Shown here in pieces: positions 29,369 through 38,897 of a stretch of 64,000 bases of DNA; position 1 is the stretch's first letter, and each line of letters begins with the position of its first letter. The notes under the pieces were generated by a model, which was not told where the DNA came from, searched no databases, and saw nothing but the letters and a program-made list of their open reading frames with translations. The stretch comes from Zhenhengia yiwuensis. GTDB taxonomy: Bacteria; Bacillota; Clostridia; Lachnospirales; Cellulosilyticaceae. The translations under genes were made by a program, and so were the position numbers. The stretch is taken from NCBI RefSeq assembly GCF_014384995.1, contig NZ_JACRSY010000007.1:62001-126000 (forward strand), read 5' to 3'.

Positions 29369-30743
29369 TTAAACTTCGAATTTAAACCCAACAGCAATTG
29401 TGTCTTCTTCTACAAGCTCACTTGGCACCCTTACCTGAACGCCTTCTTCTGTCTGTTTAAATACTACGGATGTAGCAGTTCCTAATACAGTTACCTCTTT
29501 TACAGCTTGCTCTGTATAGGGAATATTAAAGACTTCTTCTACCTTTTCCCCTTCCTCACAAAGCTTAAAGGCATAAACTGTATGTTCTTTTGCTTTTTGA
29601 GTAAAGGCAAAACCATCTTGTAAATAAGGGCTACATACTCGCGTTCCGTAAATACCTTCCCCATTTTTATCTAACCATTTCCCCATCTCTTTAATACGCT
29701 TAATAGCTGTGCGAGGAAGTCTACCATCAGGTTGTGGGCCCACATTCAGTGCTAGATTACCACCTTTTGCTACAATATTCAGAAGCATATGGATAAGCTC
29801 TCTTGTGGATTTATAATCATCTTCATATGCAAAAGAGAAAGATGTTCCCATTGTAATACAACTTTCCCAAGGAACCGGAATAGGCTTAGATGGGATACAC
29901 TGCTCTGGTGTAATATAGTTTTCATAAGGTCCACCAATAGTTCGATCAGCAGATATAATCCATGGCTGAATTTTACGAACCTTATCCACTGCCTCACCTA
30001 GGCGAATATCTTGCCCGCTTTGTTCACATACCCAGCCGGCGTCAAACCAGAGCACATCAATCTTGCCATAACGTGTACAAAGCTCTAAAAGCTGATTATG
30101 GGTAAACTGTACAAATTCTTCCCAAAGGTCTTTATGCTCTTCTGGCTTATAAGAAGGCCCCCTCCAAGTGAAATCCCCTCGTTCCATATGAGGTGCCCAA
30201 TAAGATGGCACATGCCAGTCTGCTTTTGAAAAGTAAGCGACAATACCTATCCCCTGTCTTCTAAAAGCTTCAAATAAATGTCCACAAATATCTGCATAAT
30301 GGTGTGTATGGAATGGACAATCTTCCCCTGTAATTTTATAGTCTGAATACTGCGTATCCCACATACAAAAACCATCATGATGCTTCGTTGTAAAAATTAA
30401 ATATTTAAATCCACCCTCTTTAGCTAACTTCGCCCATTCATCGGGTTGAAAACGAATAGGATTAAAGGTTTTATTTAAATTTTTATACTGCTCCTTAAAC
30501 TCTTTGTTGGTTACGCCCCAATCCACACCATGTCTAGACCACTCTGCATCTTGGTCACTTAATGCCCAAGATTCTACTAATCCTAACTGTGAGTAAGGCC
30601 CCCCAATGCATCATCAGTGCTAACTTTTGATCTTGAAACCACTCTAAATGCTGTACAACTTTAGGTTCTACAGGTGGAACATAGTGATCAACTTTACTAT
30701 AAGTATGTACACCTTGTTCTACTACTTGTTCATCTTGTGCCAT
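29369..30743 (-). pseudogene. GH29 alpha-L-fucosidase, copy 1, frameshifted near its start
   Basis: This is a near-identical copy of the intact gene at 47283-48656. The first 50 codons read from ATG 30743, then a run of six C (30599-30604) shifts the frame; the intact copy has five C (48513-48517). The remaining frame is open to 29369 and includes HHDGF and the catalytic Asp of VLWFDAGW. With one C removed the product would be a full GH29 enzyme of about 457 aa. As it stands only the short N-terminal peptide, or an internal start, can be made. It heads the operon with the binding protein, GH88 and DUF2264. The shift may be a mutation, phase variation or a read error. Confidence 0.9.
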
Positions 30744-30814
30744 TCCTCATCCTCCTACATGATTTCATCGCATAAATTTCGATAAAATATTTTTGTTATT
30801 GATAGTAATATTGT

Positions 30815-30836
30815 ATAATATTATAAAAAATATTAT
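30815..30836. promoter_or_regulatory. Inverted repeat in divergent promoter region
   Basis: ATAATATT (30815-30822) and AATATTAT (30829-30836) form an inverted repeat in the AT-rich gap between the divergent fucosidase operon and the AraC gene. It is a candidate operator, but such repeats also arise by chance in AT-rich DNA. Confidence 0.3.
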
Positions 30837-30889
30837 AATATACTATATTTCCTTTTCGCTATCTTATCTTGTTCTAGGAGGTTTCATAT

Positions 30890-31711
30890 ATGTCCTATTC
30901 TATTTACGAAAAGTTTACTTACAGTACATCTCATCTACACACTATTTTTCATGATCTTTGGCTCACATCAGAGTTATCTTCTAAAGCTAAGATGCATTGG
31001 CATGAAAGTCTAGAGCTTATTTATGTCCTTGAAGGCATCTGTTCTATTGACTCGGATACAAGCTGTATCTACGTTCACCCTGGTGAATTAGCCATTATTC
31101 CTTGTAATGAAAATCATAGAGTACAGTCCCAAACTTCTTTAAGTCATTATTACTGTCTCATTATTAATCCATTAGATTGTGCTCATCTTCCTTTTTCACT
31201 AGAAAGTACTTCCTTTGAACCCATTACTAAAAATTCATTTGCTCTTGAACTTTTCCTTAAAATTACTGATGAACTCTCTAGTCATCCTATGTACTATCAA
31301 TTTACAGTAAAATCACTTATTACTCACCTCATCATTGAACTTTACCGTCTGCATACTGCTACGCCTCAAGCTTTCATTACCCCCTCTACTCATAAGGATC
31401 CTAAAATGCTTTTAGTTCAAAAAGCTATCTTCTATATACGTACACACTTTACTGAAAACCTTTCTCTTGAAGAACTCTGTCTACATATTGGTGTAAGCAA
31501 ATATTACCTTTGCCGTATTTTTAAAGAAGTAACTGGCAAAACCATTATCCAATTTATGAATGAACTAAAATGTCAGTATGCCCAAAAGCTTATCTATGAA
31601 GGCAACTACACGGTTAATCAAATATCTGAAATGAGTGGCTTTAACAGCCTCCCCTATTTCTATCGCATTTATAAAAAGTATATAGGCATGACACCCTCTG
31701 CTTCTAAATAG
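30890..31711 (+). CDS. AraC-family transcriptional regulator with cupin sensor
   Basis: This 273-aa protein has an N-terminal cupin-like sugar-sensing domain (HWHESLELIYVLEG, then VHPGELAIIPCNENHRV) and a C-terminal AraC double helix-turn-helix (about 175-270, LSLEELCLHIGVSKYYLCRI). It starts behind CTAGGAGG. It is divergent from the fucosidase/binding-protein/GH88/DUF2264 operon and convergent with the second ABC transporter; the usual logic makes it the local activator of the fucosidase operon. Confidence 0.9.
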   Translation: MSYSIYEKFTYSTSHLHTIFHDLWLTSELSSKAKMHWHESLELIYVLEGICSIDSDTSCIYVHPGELAIIPCNENHRVQSQTSLSHYYCLIINPLDCAHLPFSLESTSFEPITKNSFALELFLKITDELSSHPMYYQFTVKSLITHLIIELYRLHTATPQAFITPSTHKDPKMLLVQKAIFYIRTHFTENLSLEELCLHIGVSKYYLCRIFKEVTGKTIIQFMNELKCQYAQKLIYEGNYTVNQISEMSGFNSLPYFYRIYKKYIGMTPSASK

Positions 31712-31720
31712 GTAGAAAAT

Positions 31721-31755
31721 AAAAAGTTCAACACCTTAAAGATGTTGAACTTTTT
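31721..31755. terminator. Bidirectional terminator
   Basis: A perfect 13-bp stem (31721-31733 with 31743-31755) with five A on one side and five T on the other lies between the convergent AraC gene and the ABC permease gene and can serve both. Confidence 0.85.
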
Positions 31756-31785
31756 CTCTTAGATAAAATATAAAAAAAGCAAATG

Positions 31786-32676
31786 CTATTCTTTTACGCT
31801 GCCTACTACTATACCTTTTATAAAGAACCTTTGTAGAAATGGATATACAATCAAAATAGGAATAATAGATAAAAACAGTTGAGAGCTTCTAATAGATTTA
31901 TCACTCAATGCATTCATAGCTGCAAGTTGCTCTGGAGTCATATTAGTGATGTTTTTATTATTATTAATAATCTGGGTTGCCAAAAAAGTAGCCATTGGAT
32001 ATTTCTCAGGACTATTCATATAGAACATTCCATCAAACCAACTATTCCAATGTCCAATCATTGTAAATAAGAGCAGTGACGCTAGCGCAGGTAATGACAT
32101 GGGCAAAAATACTTGGAATAAAATTTGCCAATGAGATGCTCCATCTATAGCAGCAGCTTCTTCCATCGCATGTGGAATACCTCTAAAGAAATTCATCATA
32201 ATGATTACATTCCATATGCTTACTGCTCCAGGTAAAATCAGCACCCAAAAACTATTTAGCAGGTTTAATGATTTTATAACCATATAGGTTGGAATAAGCC
32301 CTCCCCCTATAAACATAGTTATAGCAAAGAAAATCATATATTTATTCCTGTGTTTAAAATTCACCGAAGATTTAGAGAGTGGATAAGCTGTTAATACAAT
32401 TAAGAACATATTAATAACTGAACCTATGACTACCCTTAAAACAGATATTCCTACAGAGTTAAAAAAGTCCTTTTTCTCTATAAGATACTTATAAGCTTCT
32501 AATGAAAAATTAATAGGATAAAAACTTACTTTTCCAGCTGCTGCCGCCGTACTATCACTTAACGATAATGCTAGTATATGCAAAATAGGTAGGACACAGC
32601 TTAGCGTCACTAATGATAATACAACAATATTAAAAACATTAAAGACTTTTCTACTCATACTATCCTTTATCTTCAT
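31786..32676 (-). CDS. ABC sugar permease, LplC/YtcP type (transporter 2)
   Basis: This 296-aa protein has six membrane segments, the EAA loop AMEEAAAIDGASHWQILF, and the typical ending FIKGIVVGSVKE. Last gene of the second transporter, 24 bases after the other permease. Confidence 0.93.
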   Translation of the reverse strand: MKIKDSMSRKVFNVFNIVVLSLVTLSCVLPILHILALSLSDSTAAAAGKVSFYPINFSLEAYKYLIEKKDFFNSVGISVLRVVIGSVINMFLIVLTAYPLSKSSVNFKHRNKYMIFFAITMFIGGGLIPTYMVIKSLNLLNSFWVLILPGAVSIWNVIIMMNFFRGIPHAMEEAAAIDGASHWQILFQVFLPMSLPALASLLLFTMIGHWNSWFDGMFYMNSPEKYPMATFLATQIINNNKNITNMTPEQLAAMNALSDKSIRSSQLFLSIIPILIVYPFLQRFFIKGIVVGSVKE

Positions 32677-32699
32677 TTTATTCCCCTCCCTCTTATAAA

Positions 32700-33605
32700 T
32701 TAAAATACTCTATAATCTGTTGTTTTATAAGCAATCCAATAAGAAACGCCAACGAATACCATAGACACTATTGACTTAAATAACCCAGCTGCTGCTGCCG
32801 CAGAGTATTGAGTTGAAATAATACCTAGCCTATATACAAAAGTATCAATAATATCTACTGTTTGTTCTACAATTGGATTATATAAAATAAAGATTTGTTC
32901 AAATCCTGCATTTAATATACCTCCTAGACCTAAAATAGTAAGAAGTATAACCATTCCACTTATACACGGTATTGTAATCTTAAGAAGCTGTTTCCACCTT
33001 CCTGCTCCATCAACCATAGCTGCTTCATATAGGGTAGGGTCTACATTAGTAATAGCAGCTAAAAATAATACTGTATTATAACCCATTCCTTTCCATACAT
33101 CAGTTCCTATAATAATTTCTCTAAACCAATCATTACTTACAAGAAAAGGAATAGATTCTCCTCCTAATAAGTTAATAAAATGGTTAATAGCTCCGTCATA
33201 GGCAAAAATTTCTATTATCATTCCACCAAGTATGGCCCATGAGAAAAAATAAGGTATAAATATAGTAGTTTGAACCAACCTCTTAAATTTCTGGCCTATA
33301 AGTTCATTAAGTAATAAGGCTAAGACTAAAGGTACTAAAATACTAAGTGTAATCTTAAAGAACGCTATAATAAAAGTATTTCTTAAGGCATTCCAAAAGC
33401 TCGGCATAGAAAATATATAAGCAAATTGTTCGAACCCTACCCATTTAGAATCTATAAATCCCATTAAAGGTTTAAATTCTTGGAAAGCCATTACAATACC
33501 ACCTAGAGGTAGATAAGCAAAAATGAGTGTCAGAATTACTGCTGGTAACAACATAATATGTAAAGCTTTTGCTTGGTATAAATCATTTTTCGTCTTTGCT
33601 TTCAT
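32700..33605 (-). CDS. ABC sugar permease, LplB type (transporter 2)
   Basis: This 301-aa protein has six membrane segments, FAYLPLGGIVMAFQEFKP in the first loop, and the EAA loop TLYEAAMVDGAGRWKQLL. It starts behind AGGGGAA. The binding-protein gene lies upstream, with a hairpin between them. Confidence 0.93.
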   Translation of the reverse strand: MKAKTKNDLYQAKALHIMLLPAVILTLIFAYLPLGGIVMAFQEFKPLMGFIDSKWVGFEQFAYIFSMPSFWNALRNTFIIAFFKITLSILVPLVLALLLNELIGQKFKRLVQTTIFIPYFFSWAILGGMIIEIFAYDGAINHFINLLGGESIPFLVSNDWFREIIIGTDVWKGMGYNTVLFLAAITNVDPTLYEAAMVDGAGRWKQLLKITIPCISGMVILLTILGLGGILNAGFEQIFILYNPIVEQTVDIIDTFVYRLGIISTQYSAAAAAGLFKSIVSMVFVGVSYWIAYKTTDYRVF

Positions 33606-33631
33606 CCTTATTCCCCTTATCTATATATTTT

Positions 33632-33670
33632 TAAATTAGGGAGAAATCCCTTTGATCCCTCCCTAATTTA
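33632..33670 (-). terminator. Hairpin between binding-protein and permease genes
   Basis: A perfect 12-bp stem (33632-33643 with 33659-33670) begins right after the binding-protein stop. It has an AT-rich tail without a clean U-run, so it probably protects or partly terminates mRNA so that more binding protein than permease is made. Confidence 0.6.
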
Positions 33671-33676
33671 AAAGTC

Positions 33677-35401
33677 CTATTTATTTTTATACCATTCATT
33701 TACTTCTGCTTGAATTTCACTTCCACCTAATTGTTCCCATTGGGCTACAAATTTATCAAAATCACTAATTGGTGTTTCACCCATAACCATACTTAAGAAA
33801 GTTGTAGTCTCATATTTATCTAATTCACCCTGCTTCTTAATCATTGTTGGTGTTGTTACATATACCTCATTTATCCATTTCTCAGATTTACTATAGAGTT
33901 CATACATTTGTGCTACTCCACCATTTGGTGATACCCTACTTGTATATAATCCCCATACAACAGGATCTGTTGAACCATTCTTCATTTGTAAATAAGCATT
34001 CCAAGCTCCCCAAAACTCTGAATTAGCTGGAGCTTCTTCTGCTGTTATTTCTGTTTTTCCAACCTTATCTGCCTCGCTTATAAAATTATAATTATCTATA
34101 AGTGACATAGGTGCATATACTCTATAAGGCAACCATGTATAAACATAGCTATCTGCCTCCAATTTTTGTTCTGGAGTCATATTTTCTTTATACTCAGGGT
34201 TAGCAATTTTAGCTTCATAGTTAAGTGACCAATTCATCATCTTAAAAAGAGCTTCTGGATTTTTAAAATCCTTACTTACTGCCACAATTGTACCACTTGA
34301 TATTCTAGGTACTAATATAGTTGGAGCTGCTCCATCTACAGTCAAAGTTGGTCCTACTACCCAGTCAGCATCTGGGTCATTTTTCTTATTATCATTTAAT
34401 GGCCAGTTTGGTATCCACCAAGAACCTGGTATAATAGCATATTTCCCAGCTACTATATCTGAAACAATAGGTGCATTAGCTGCATATACATCTTGTGCTG
34501 CAAAATCTTTTGCAAAATAACCCTTATCATACCATTCATTTAATTTAGTAAGTGCTTTTTTCATGTTCTCTTGCGTATGACTTGATATTAGATTTCCATT
34601 TCCATCATCGTACCATCCACCTAACGCTGTTTCATATGCTTGGAAGAATGCCCCAAAATCTGCTAATCCACTATTCATTCCTTTTGCAGCAGGGAGTACT
34701 GGATCTCCTACTTTACCATTTCCATCTAAATCTAATGCCATTAACTTGTCACAAAGAGCCTCAAATTCAGCAATAGTTGTTGGTAAATCTGAGACTTCTT
34801 CTATCCCTAATTCCTTTAGTTTATTCATGTCATAATAAATTTGGCTTGTCACTTGTCCCTGATATGTACCATTATAAAGTCCATATAATTTTCCATCTTT
34901 TCTACACGTATCAAGTACCTGCCCATCATAGTTAATAATTGCATCAATGTCATCCGTACGATACTGCTCGTAGGCCTCTGTTAAATCTCCAAGTCCCCCC
35001 TGAGATTGCAAATCTTCAAATTGTTCCATGCTAAGCATCATAATATCTGGCAGATTACCTGCTGCTAATTCTGCGCCAAACTTTTGAGAATATTGATCTG
35101 AGTTTACAATCCAACTGTATTCTAGTTCAATATTCAATTCTTCCTTTAAGAGTTTTACCGCTGTTTGTGTCTCAGGTGTCACACTGTCTGGTGTATCTGG
35201 ATTCTCAGGATCTCTATACCCTAAAACAACTTTAACTTTTACAGGCTCTTCATATTTCTCAACTAGTAGTTCTTCTGCTGTTTTACCGCTGTTTGTAGTA
35301 GATTGATTTGTATTTGTTGTAGCCACATCTTTACTGGCACACCCTACTACTCCTACACTAAACAATACTCCTATTAACAGTATAGCAATATGCTTCCTCA
35401 T
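33677..35401 (-). CDS. ABC transporter sugar-binding lipoprotein (transporter 2)
   Basis: 574 aa with a lipobox VVGC (Cys21) and a family 1 binding-protein body (LPDIMMLSMEQFEDL, then LPTTIAEFEALCDKL and the DLDGNGKVGD loop). It is a LipO/YtcQ-sized receptor for oligosaccharides; the ligand is unknown. It is the first gene of the transporter-2 operon and lies just downstream of the kinase/regulator pair at 35568-38625, which likely controls it. Confidence 0.92.
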   Translation of the reverse strand: MRKHIAILLIGVLFSVGVVGCASKDVATTNTNQSTTNSGKTAEELLVEKYEEPVKVKVVLGYRDPENPDTPDSVTPETQTAVKLLKEELNIELEYSWIVNSDQYSQKFGAELAAGNLPDIMMLSMEQFEDLQSQGGLGDLTEAYEQYRTDDIDAIINYDGQVLDTCRKDGKLYGLYNGTYQGQVTSQIYYDMNKLKELGIEEVSDLPTTIAEFEALCDKLMALDLDGNGKVGDPVLPAAKGMNSGLADFGAFFQAYETALGGWYDDGNGNLISSHTQENMKKALTKLNEWYDKGYFAKDFAAQDVYAANAPIVSDIVAGKYAIIPGSWWIPNWPLNDNKKNDPDADWVVGPTLTVDGAAPTILVPRISSGTIVAVSKDFKNPEALFKMMNWSLNYEAKIANPEYKENMTPEQKLEADSYVYTWLPYRVYAPMSLIDNYNFISEADKVGKTEITAEEAPANSEFWGAWNAYLQMKNGSTDPVVWGLYTSRVSPNGGVAQMYELYSKSEKWINEVYVTTPTMIKKQGELDKYETTTFLSMVMGETPISDFDKFVAQWEQLGGSEIQAEVNEWYKNK

Positions 35402-35492
35402 ACCTCTCCCCCTTTACACCTTATACAAAGTGCACTATTTATATATTAATTTTAAGAAAAATAAGTGCATTTTATAAGGTCTATTTGTCCAT

Positions 35493-35541
35493 AAAAAAAG
35501 TACAATTGTATCTATCCTCAATAACTTAAATACAATTGTAC
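35493..35541 (-). terminator. Terminator after the response regulator
   Basis: A perfect 12-bp stem (35500-35511 with 35530-35541) is followed on the minus strand by seven T, 27 bases after the regulator stop. It separates the kinase/regulator transcript from transporter 2. Confidence 0.88.
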
Positions 35542-35567
35542 CCTTTTATAATACTTTCTTTCCATTT

Positions 35568-36944
35568 CTAAAGTTTTATATGACCTATCTTACTTTTATA
35601 ACGTCTTCTATATTCCGTAGGCTTCATCCCAACTTTTTCTATAAATACTTTTCTAAAATACCTTTCACTTGTAAACCCTGCATATTCCGCAACCATACAA
35701 TGGGTGTAATTCGTTTCTTTTAATAATACTTTAGCCTTCTCTATTCTATATTGATTTAAATAATGAACAAAAGTGTCTCCTGTAGCATTTTTAAAGACCT
35801 TACTAAAATGACTTTTACTCATTCCCACTTCTTTTAATATATCCTCTAAAGAGATCTCTTCCCGATAATGTTGTTCCACATATTGTAGGACTTTTTGTAT
35901 CATAGAGTTACTTAACATTTCATTTGATCCATCGTAAAATTGTGATTGAAGTATTTCTCTATTTTTCTTAAACCACTCTTTCCACTCATACCACCAATGA
36001 ATCTTACTAATACTATCAAAATATCTAATCGTATCACTTCCTGTATACTTAGCCCATTCAATATATAACTGATAAGCAAATACAGTAAGTTCTTCTTGAG
36101 ATAATTGAAGATTGGCTAACTCTATTAGAGATTGATGATAAAACTTACTATCTGTTATCCATTCACTTCGATAAAATTGTTTAAATATCTTTTCCCACTC
36201 TATATCTTCTGTCCTTTCCTCCTTTTCTTCACCTAACTCATATATTCTAATATGTGGTTCATAGAGATAGAACAACTTTGTCTGCCTAAAATACTCCATC
36301 TCTTTTCGTATTCTCTTATATGCTTTCCCCTGCAAATCTTTTACCAATACTCCATAAATTTCTTTTTTTGAATTTTTTATGTAGCTTATTGCTTCTTCAC
36401 TAAAAGGTATTAAATAACTTTTTTGGTCTAAATATAAACCTGTTTCTATAAAAAACTTATCCTCTCCTAATAAGTCTTCTAATTCCTCTTCTTTTAAAGA
36501 AATAAGCACTATCCCTCTATTCCATGAGCAAAATACCTCTTTCATCTTTTTCTTCTCTATTTTTTCTACCTTTATCTTATACAATATGCGGACCAAATTC
36601 TCTTCAAAATCCTCATTTTCAATCTGGTCTTTAGTCATATAATCTGCTATATCTAACCTTAAAGCTTTTTGTATCATATCGAATTCTCTGTGCATTGTTA
36701 ATACAATAATATATAGATTTGGAAAATTAGCTTTTAGTTGTTCTAAATACTCTATTCCACATACTCCTGGCATTGTTAAGTCTGTGAGCAAAATATCTAC
36801 CTCATGGCACATTAAAAATTCCAGAACTGCTTTACTAGTCCCAACCTCCCCTATTATCTTTGAGTCATATTGATTCCAATCTATAAGCCCTATAATGCCT
36901 TTTCTGATTAATTTCTCATCCTCTGCTACCAATATCTTTAACAT
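35568..36944 (-). CDS. Response regulator, YesN/AraC type (second pair)
   Basis: 458 aa from the ATG at 36944, which follows AGGGGAGAG; ten further in-frame codons upstream are unlikely to be used. The receiver domain has Asp55 in LLTDLTMPG, and the last ~100 residues are an AraC double helix-turn-helix (EISLEDILKEVGMSKSHFSK). It overlaps the end of the kinase gene by 29 bases, so the pair is coupled. It probably activates transporter 2, which lies just downstream. Confidence 0.92.
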   Translation of the reverse strand: MLKILVAEDEKLIRKGIIGLIDWNQYDSKIIGEVGTSKAVLEFLMCHEVDILLTDLTMPGVCGIEYLEQLKANFPNLYIIVLTMHREFDMIQKALRLDIADYMTKDQIENEDFEENLVRILYKIKVEKIEKKKMKEVFCSWNRGIVLISLKEEELEDLLGEDKFFIETGLYLDQKSYLIPFSEEAISYIKNSKKEIYGVLVKDLQGKAYKRIRKEMEYFRQTKLFYLYEPHIRIYELGEEKEERTEDIEWEKIFKQFYRSEWITDSKFYHQSLIELANLQLSQEELTVFAYQLYIEWAKYTGSDTIRYFDSISKIHWWYEWKEWFKKNREILQSQFYDGSNEMLSNSMIQKVLQYVEQHYREEISLEDILKEVGMSKSHFSKVFKNATGDTFVHYLNQYRIEKAKVLLKETNYTHCMVAEYAGFTSERYFRKVFIEKVGMKPTEYRRRYKSKIGHIKL

Positions 36945-38625
36945 ATAACTCTCCCCTACTATATGGTATGACAATCTCTACCTGATTTTTCTCTCCATCA
37001 ACTCTACTTACATTAAATGCTGTCTCTAATCCAAATTTATCTTTTAGTATTCGCACTACATATTGTAATCCTATCCCATTTCTAGAGATATCTTCAGGTG
37101 AAGTTAAAATCTTCTTTATCTTTTCTTCATCTAACGGATTTCCCTTATTCATAACCTTTATAGAGATTTTTCCACTATCTTGTAATGCTACAATAAGCTT
37201 AATAATGGATTTTTCTTCTTCCCCATAAAAGATTGCATTTTCAATAAGTGGCTGTAATATAAACCTGGGTATAGTAGATTTTAATACCATTTCAGGCACA
37301 TTAAGTACCATTTCAAAATCGATATTGTACCTTATTCGTTGTAAAGTAATATAAGCTTTAACTGAATCTAATTCTTGTTGTATAGTCGTTTCTTTATCTT
37401 TTTCCATATTATACATTAATAATTTATTAAGAGCTGATATGAAACATACTATATCCTGATAATTTCTACTCTCTGCATACCATCTTAAACTAAGTAATGT
37501 ATTATGAATAAAATGAGGATTAATTTTATAAAAAAGCTGTTTGATTTGTAATTCTGTTTTTTCACTTTCTTCTTTTTCTTTATATTTAATTAAGTTCAAG
37601 ATATTTTCTCTCATTTTATTAAAACATTGAAGATTTTCATCTAATTCTTCTATATGTAGCATTTCTAATTGTTCTTTTACTTGTCCAGTATCAATATTCT
37701 TTAATTCCTTATTAAATTGATTAAAAGGCTTATAAATTGATTGCCAAATTCCACAAGCTATCCCGATACTCCCTATTACCGAAATAGCAATAATAATACA
37801 ATACTTAAATGCTAATGCATTTAATTTCTTATAGTAATTTACTTTAGGGACTAAAATACTTATTTCCCATCCCCCCTGAGCCTCTACAGAGAATGCAGCA
37901 TAGTCATGCAATACTTTTAATTCTTCTTCGCTACTCCTGTAAATAACTTGTCCATTATCTGATGTTATGAGATAAATTGCATCTAAATCTTCTAAGGTGT
38001 TCTCTAAAATCTCTTCCATTTGCTTATAACCAGATTCTATATAAATCAAGACATCTTGATATCCACCTACTCTTACTTTGCGTACTAGAGAAATAACATC
38101 ATATATACTTGCTACAGAAGCTGTTTGATGTGGCCCATAAAAAACCATTTCTCCCTGCTTAGAAAGCTGCTCTTGTTCTAGAGGCAATGCTTCTTTTGCT
38201 AACGATGAGTTAATCTTTTTTAATTGATTCTTATCTCCTATATAAAAATATGTTATATTTGCAATCCTTGGATTAGCTAATTCGTATATTGCAATCTGCT
38301 CATTCAAGTACTTCAACATGTTTACTTTTTCTATACCCTCTTCTTCATCTAAATATAAATATAGTTTTTTCCCTATTTGCCCATCATAAACAAGTTGTTG
38401 AGACATATTAATCATAGTTTCCATTATTACTTCAATATTTTCTTTCATTTGATTCAGTTCATTATGAATGAGTTGTGATAGATTTTCTTGATAAAGATTA
38501 TATACCTTATATAAAGTAAGTCCCCCTATTAAAAAGATAGGAATAATTGAACTACATACTAAAAATATTTTCAATCTATTTTTTAGTGATTTAAAATAAA
38601 TTATATTTTTTAGTTTCATTTTCAT
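36916..38625 (-). CDS. Sensor histidine kinase, YesM type (second pair)
   Basis: This 569-aa protein has membrane segments at about 20-40 and 270-293 flanking an extracellular sensor domain, a coiled linker, the phospho-acceptor His371 in INPHFIHNTL, and the ATPase motifs LQPLIENAIFYGEEE and NGIGLQYV. The architecture is complete YesM/LytS. The HAMP segment is hardly recognisable. The signal is unknown, probably a sugar carried by transporter 2. Confidence 0.92.
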   Translation of the reverse strand: MKMKLKNIIYFKSLKNRLKIFLVCSSIIPIFLIGGLTLYKVYNLYQENLSQLIHNELNQMKENIEVIMETMINMSQQLVYDGQIGKKLYLYLDEEEGIEKVNMLKYLNEQIAIYELANPRIANITYFYIGDKNQLKKINSSLAKEALPLEQEQLSKQGEMVFYGPHQTASVASIYDVISLVRKVRVGGYQDVLIYIESGYKQMEEILENTLEDLDAIYLITSDNGQVIYRSSEEELKVLHDYAAFSVEAQGGWEISILVPKVNYYKKLNALAFKYCIIIAISVIGSIGIACGIWQSIYKPFNQFNKELKNIDTGQVKEQLEMLHIEELDENLQCFNKMRENILNLIKYKEKEESEKTELQIKQLFYKINPHFIHNTLLSLRWYAESRNYQDIVCFISALNKLLMYNMEKDKETTIQQELDSVKAYITLQRIRYNIDFEMVLNVPEMVLKSTIPRFILQPLIENAIFYGEEEKSIIKLIVALQDSGKISIKVMNKGNPLDEEKIKKILTSPEDISRNGIGLQYVVRILKDKFGLETAFNVSRVDGEKNQVEIVIPYSRGELYVKDIGSRG

Positions 38626-38736
38626 TATTTATTCCCCCTTTATTATATTGTCTATATTCTACAACAAATTTAAAATTTTTAAAATAAACTTCTCACAGAA
38701 TAACTTACTTTATCATTTTTCTCTGTTATATCACAT

Positions 38737-38787
38737 AAAATATACCTAAAACACTCCTAACAAACACAGCATTTTAGGTATATCTTT
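38737..38787 (-). terminator. Terminator after the GntP permease gene
   Basis: A stem of about 15 bp (38737-38751 with 38772-38787) with T-rich flank lies about 110 bases after the gntP stop. The remaining bases up to 38626 hold the kinase promoter region. Confidence 0.65.
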
Positions 38788-38897
38788 TAACATATATGCT
38801 TTTGTCCACTTCTTCCTATTGAGCTTCATACTTTCCTTGGAGGAATCAGATATTACAATCACTTTTTTAATTTCTCTACATTCTTAATAAAGCTCCC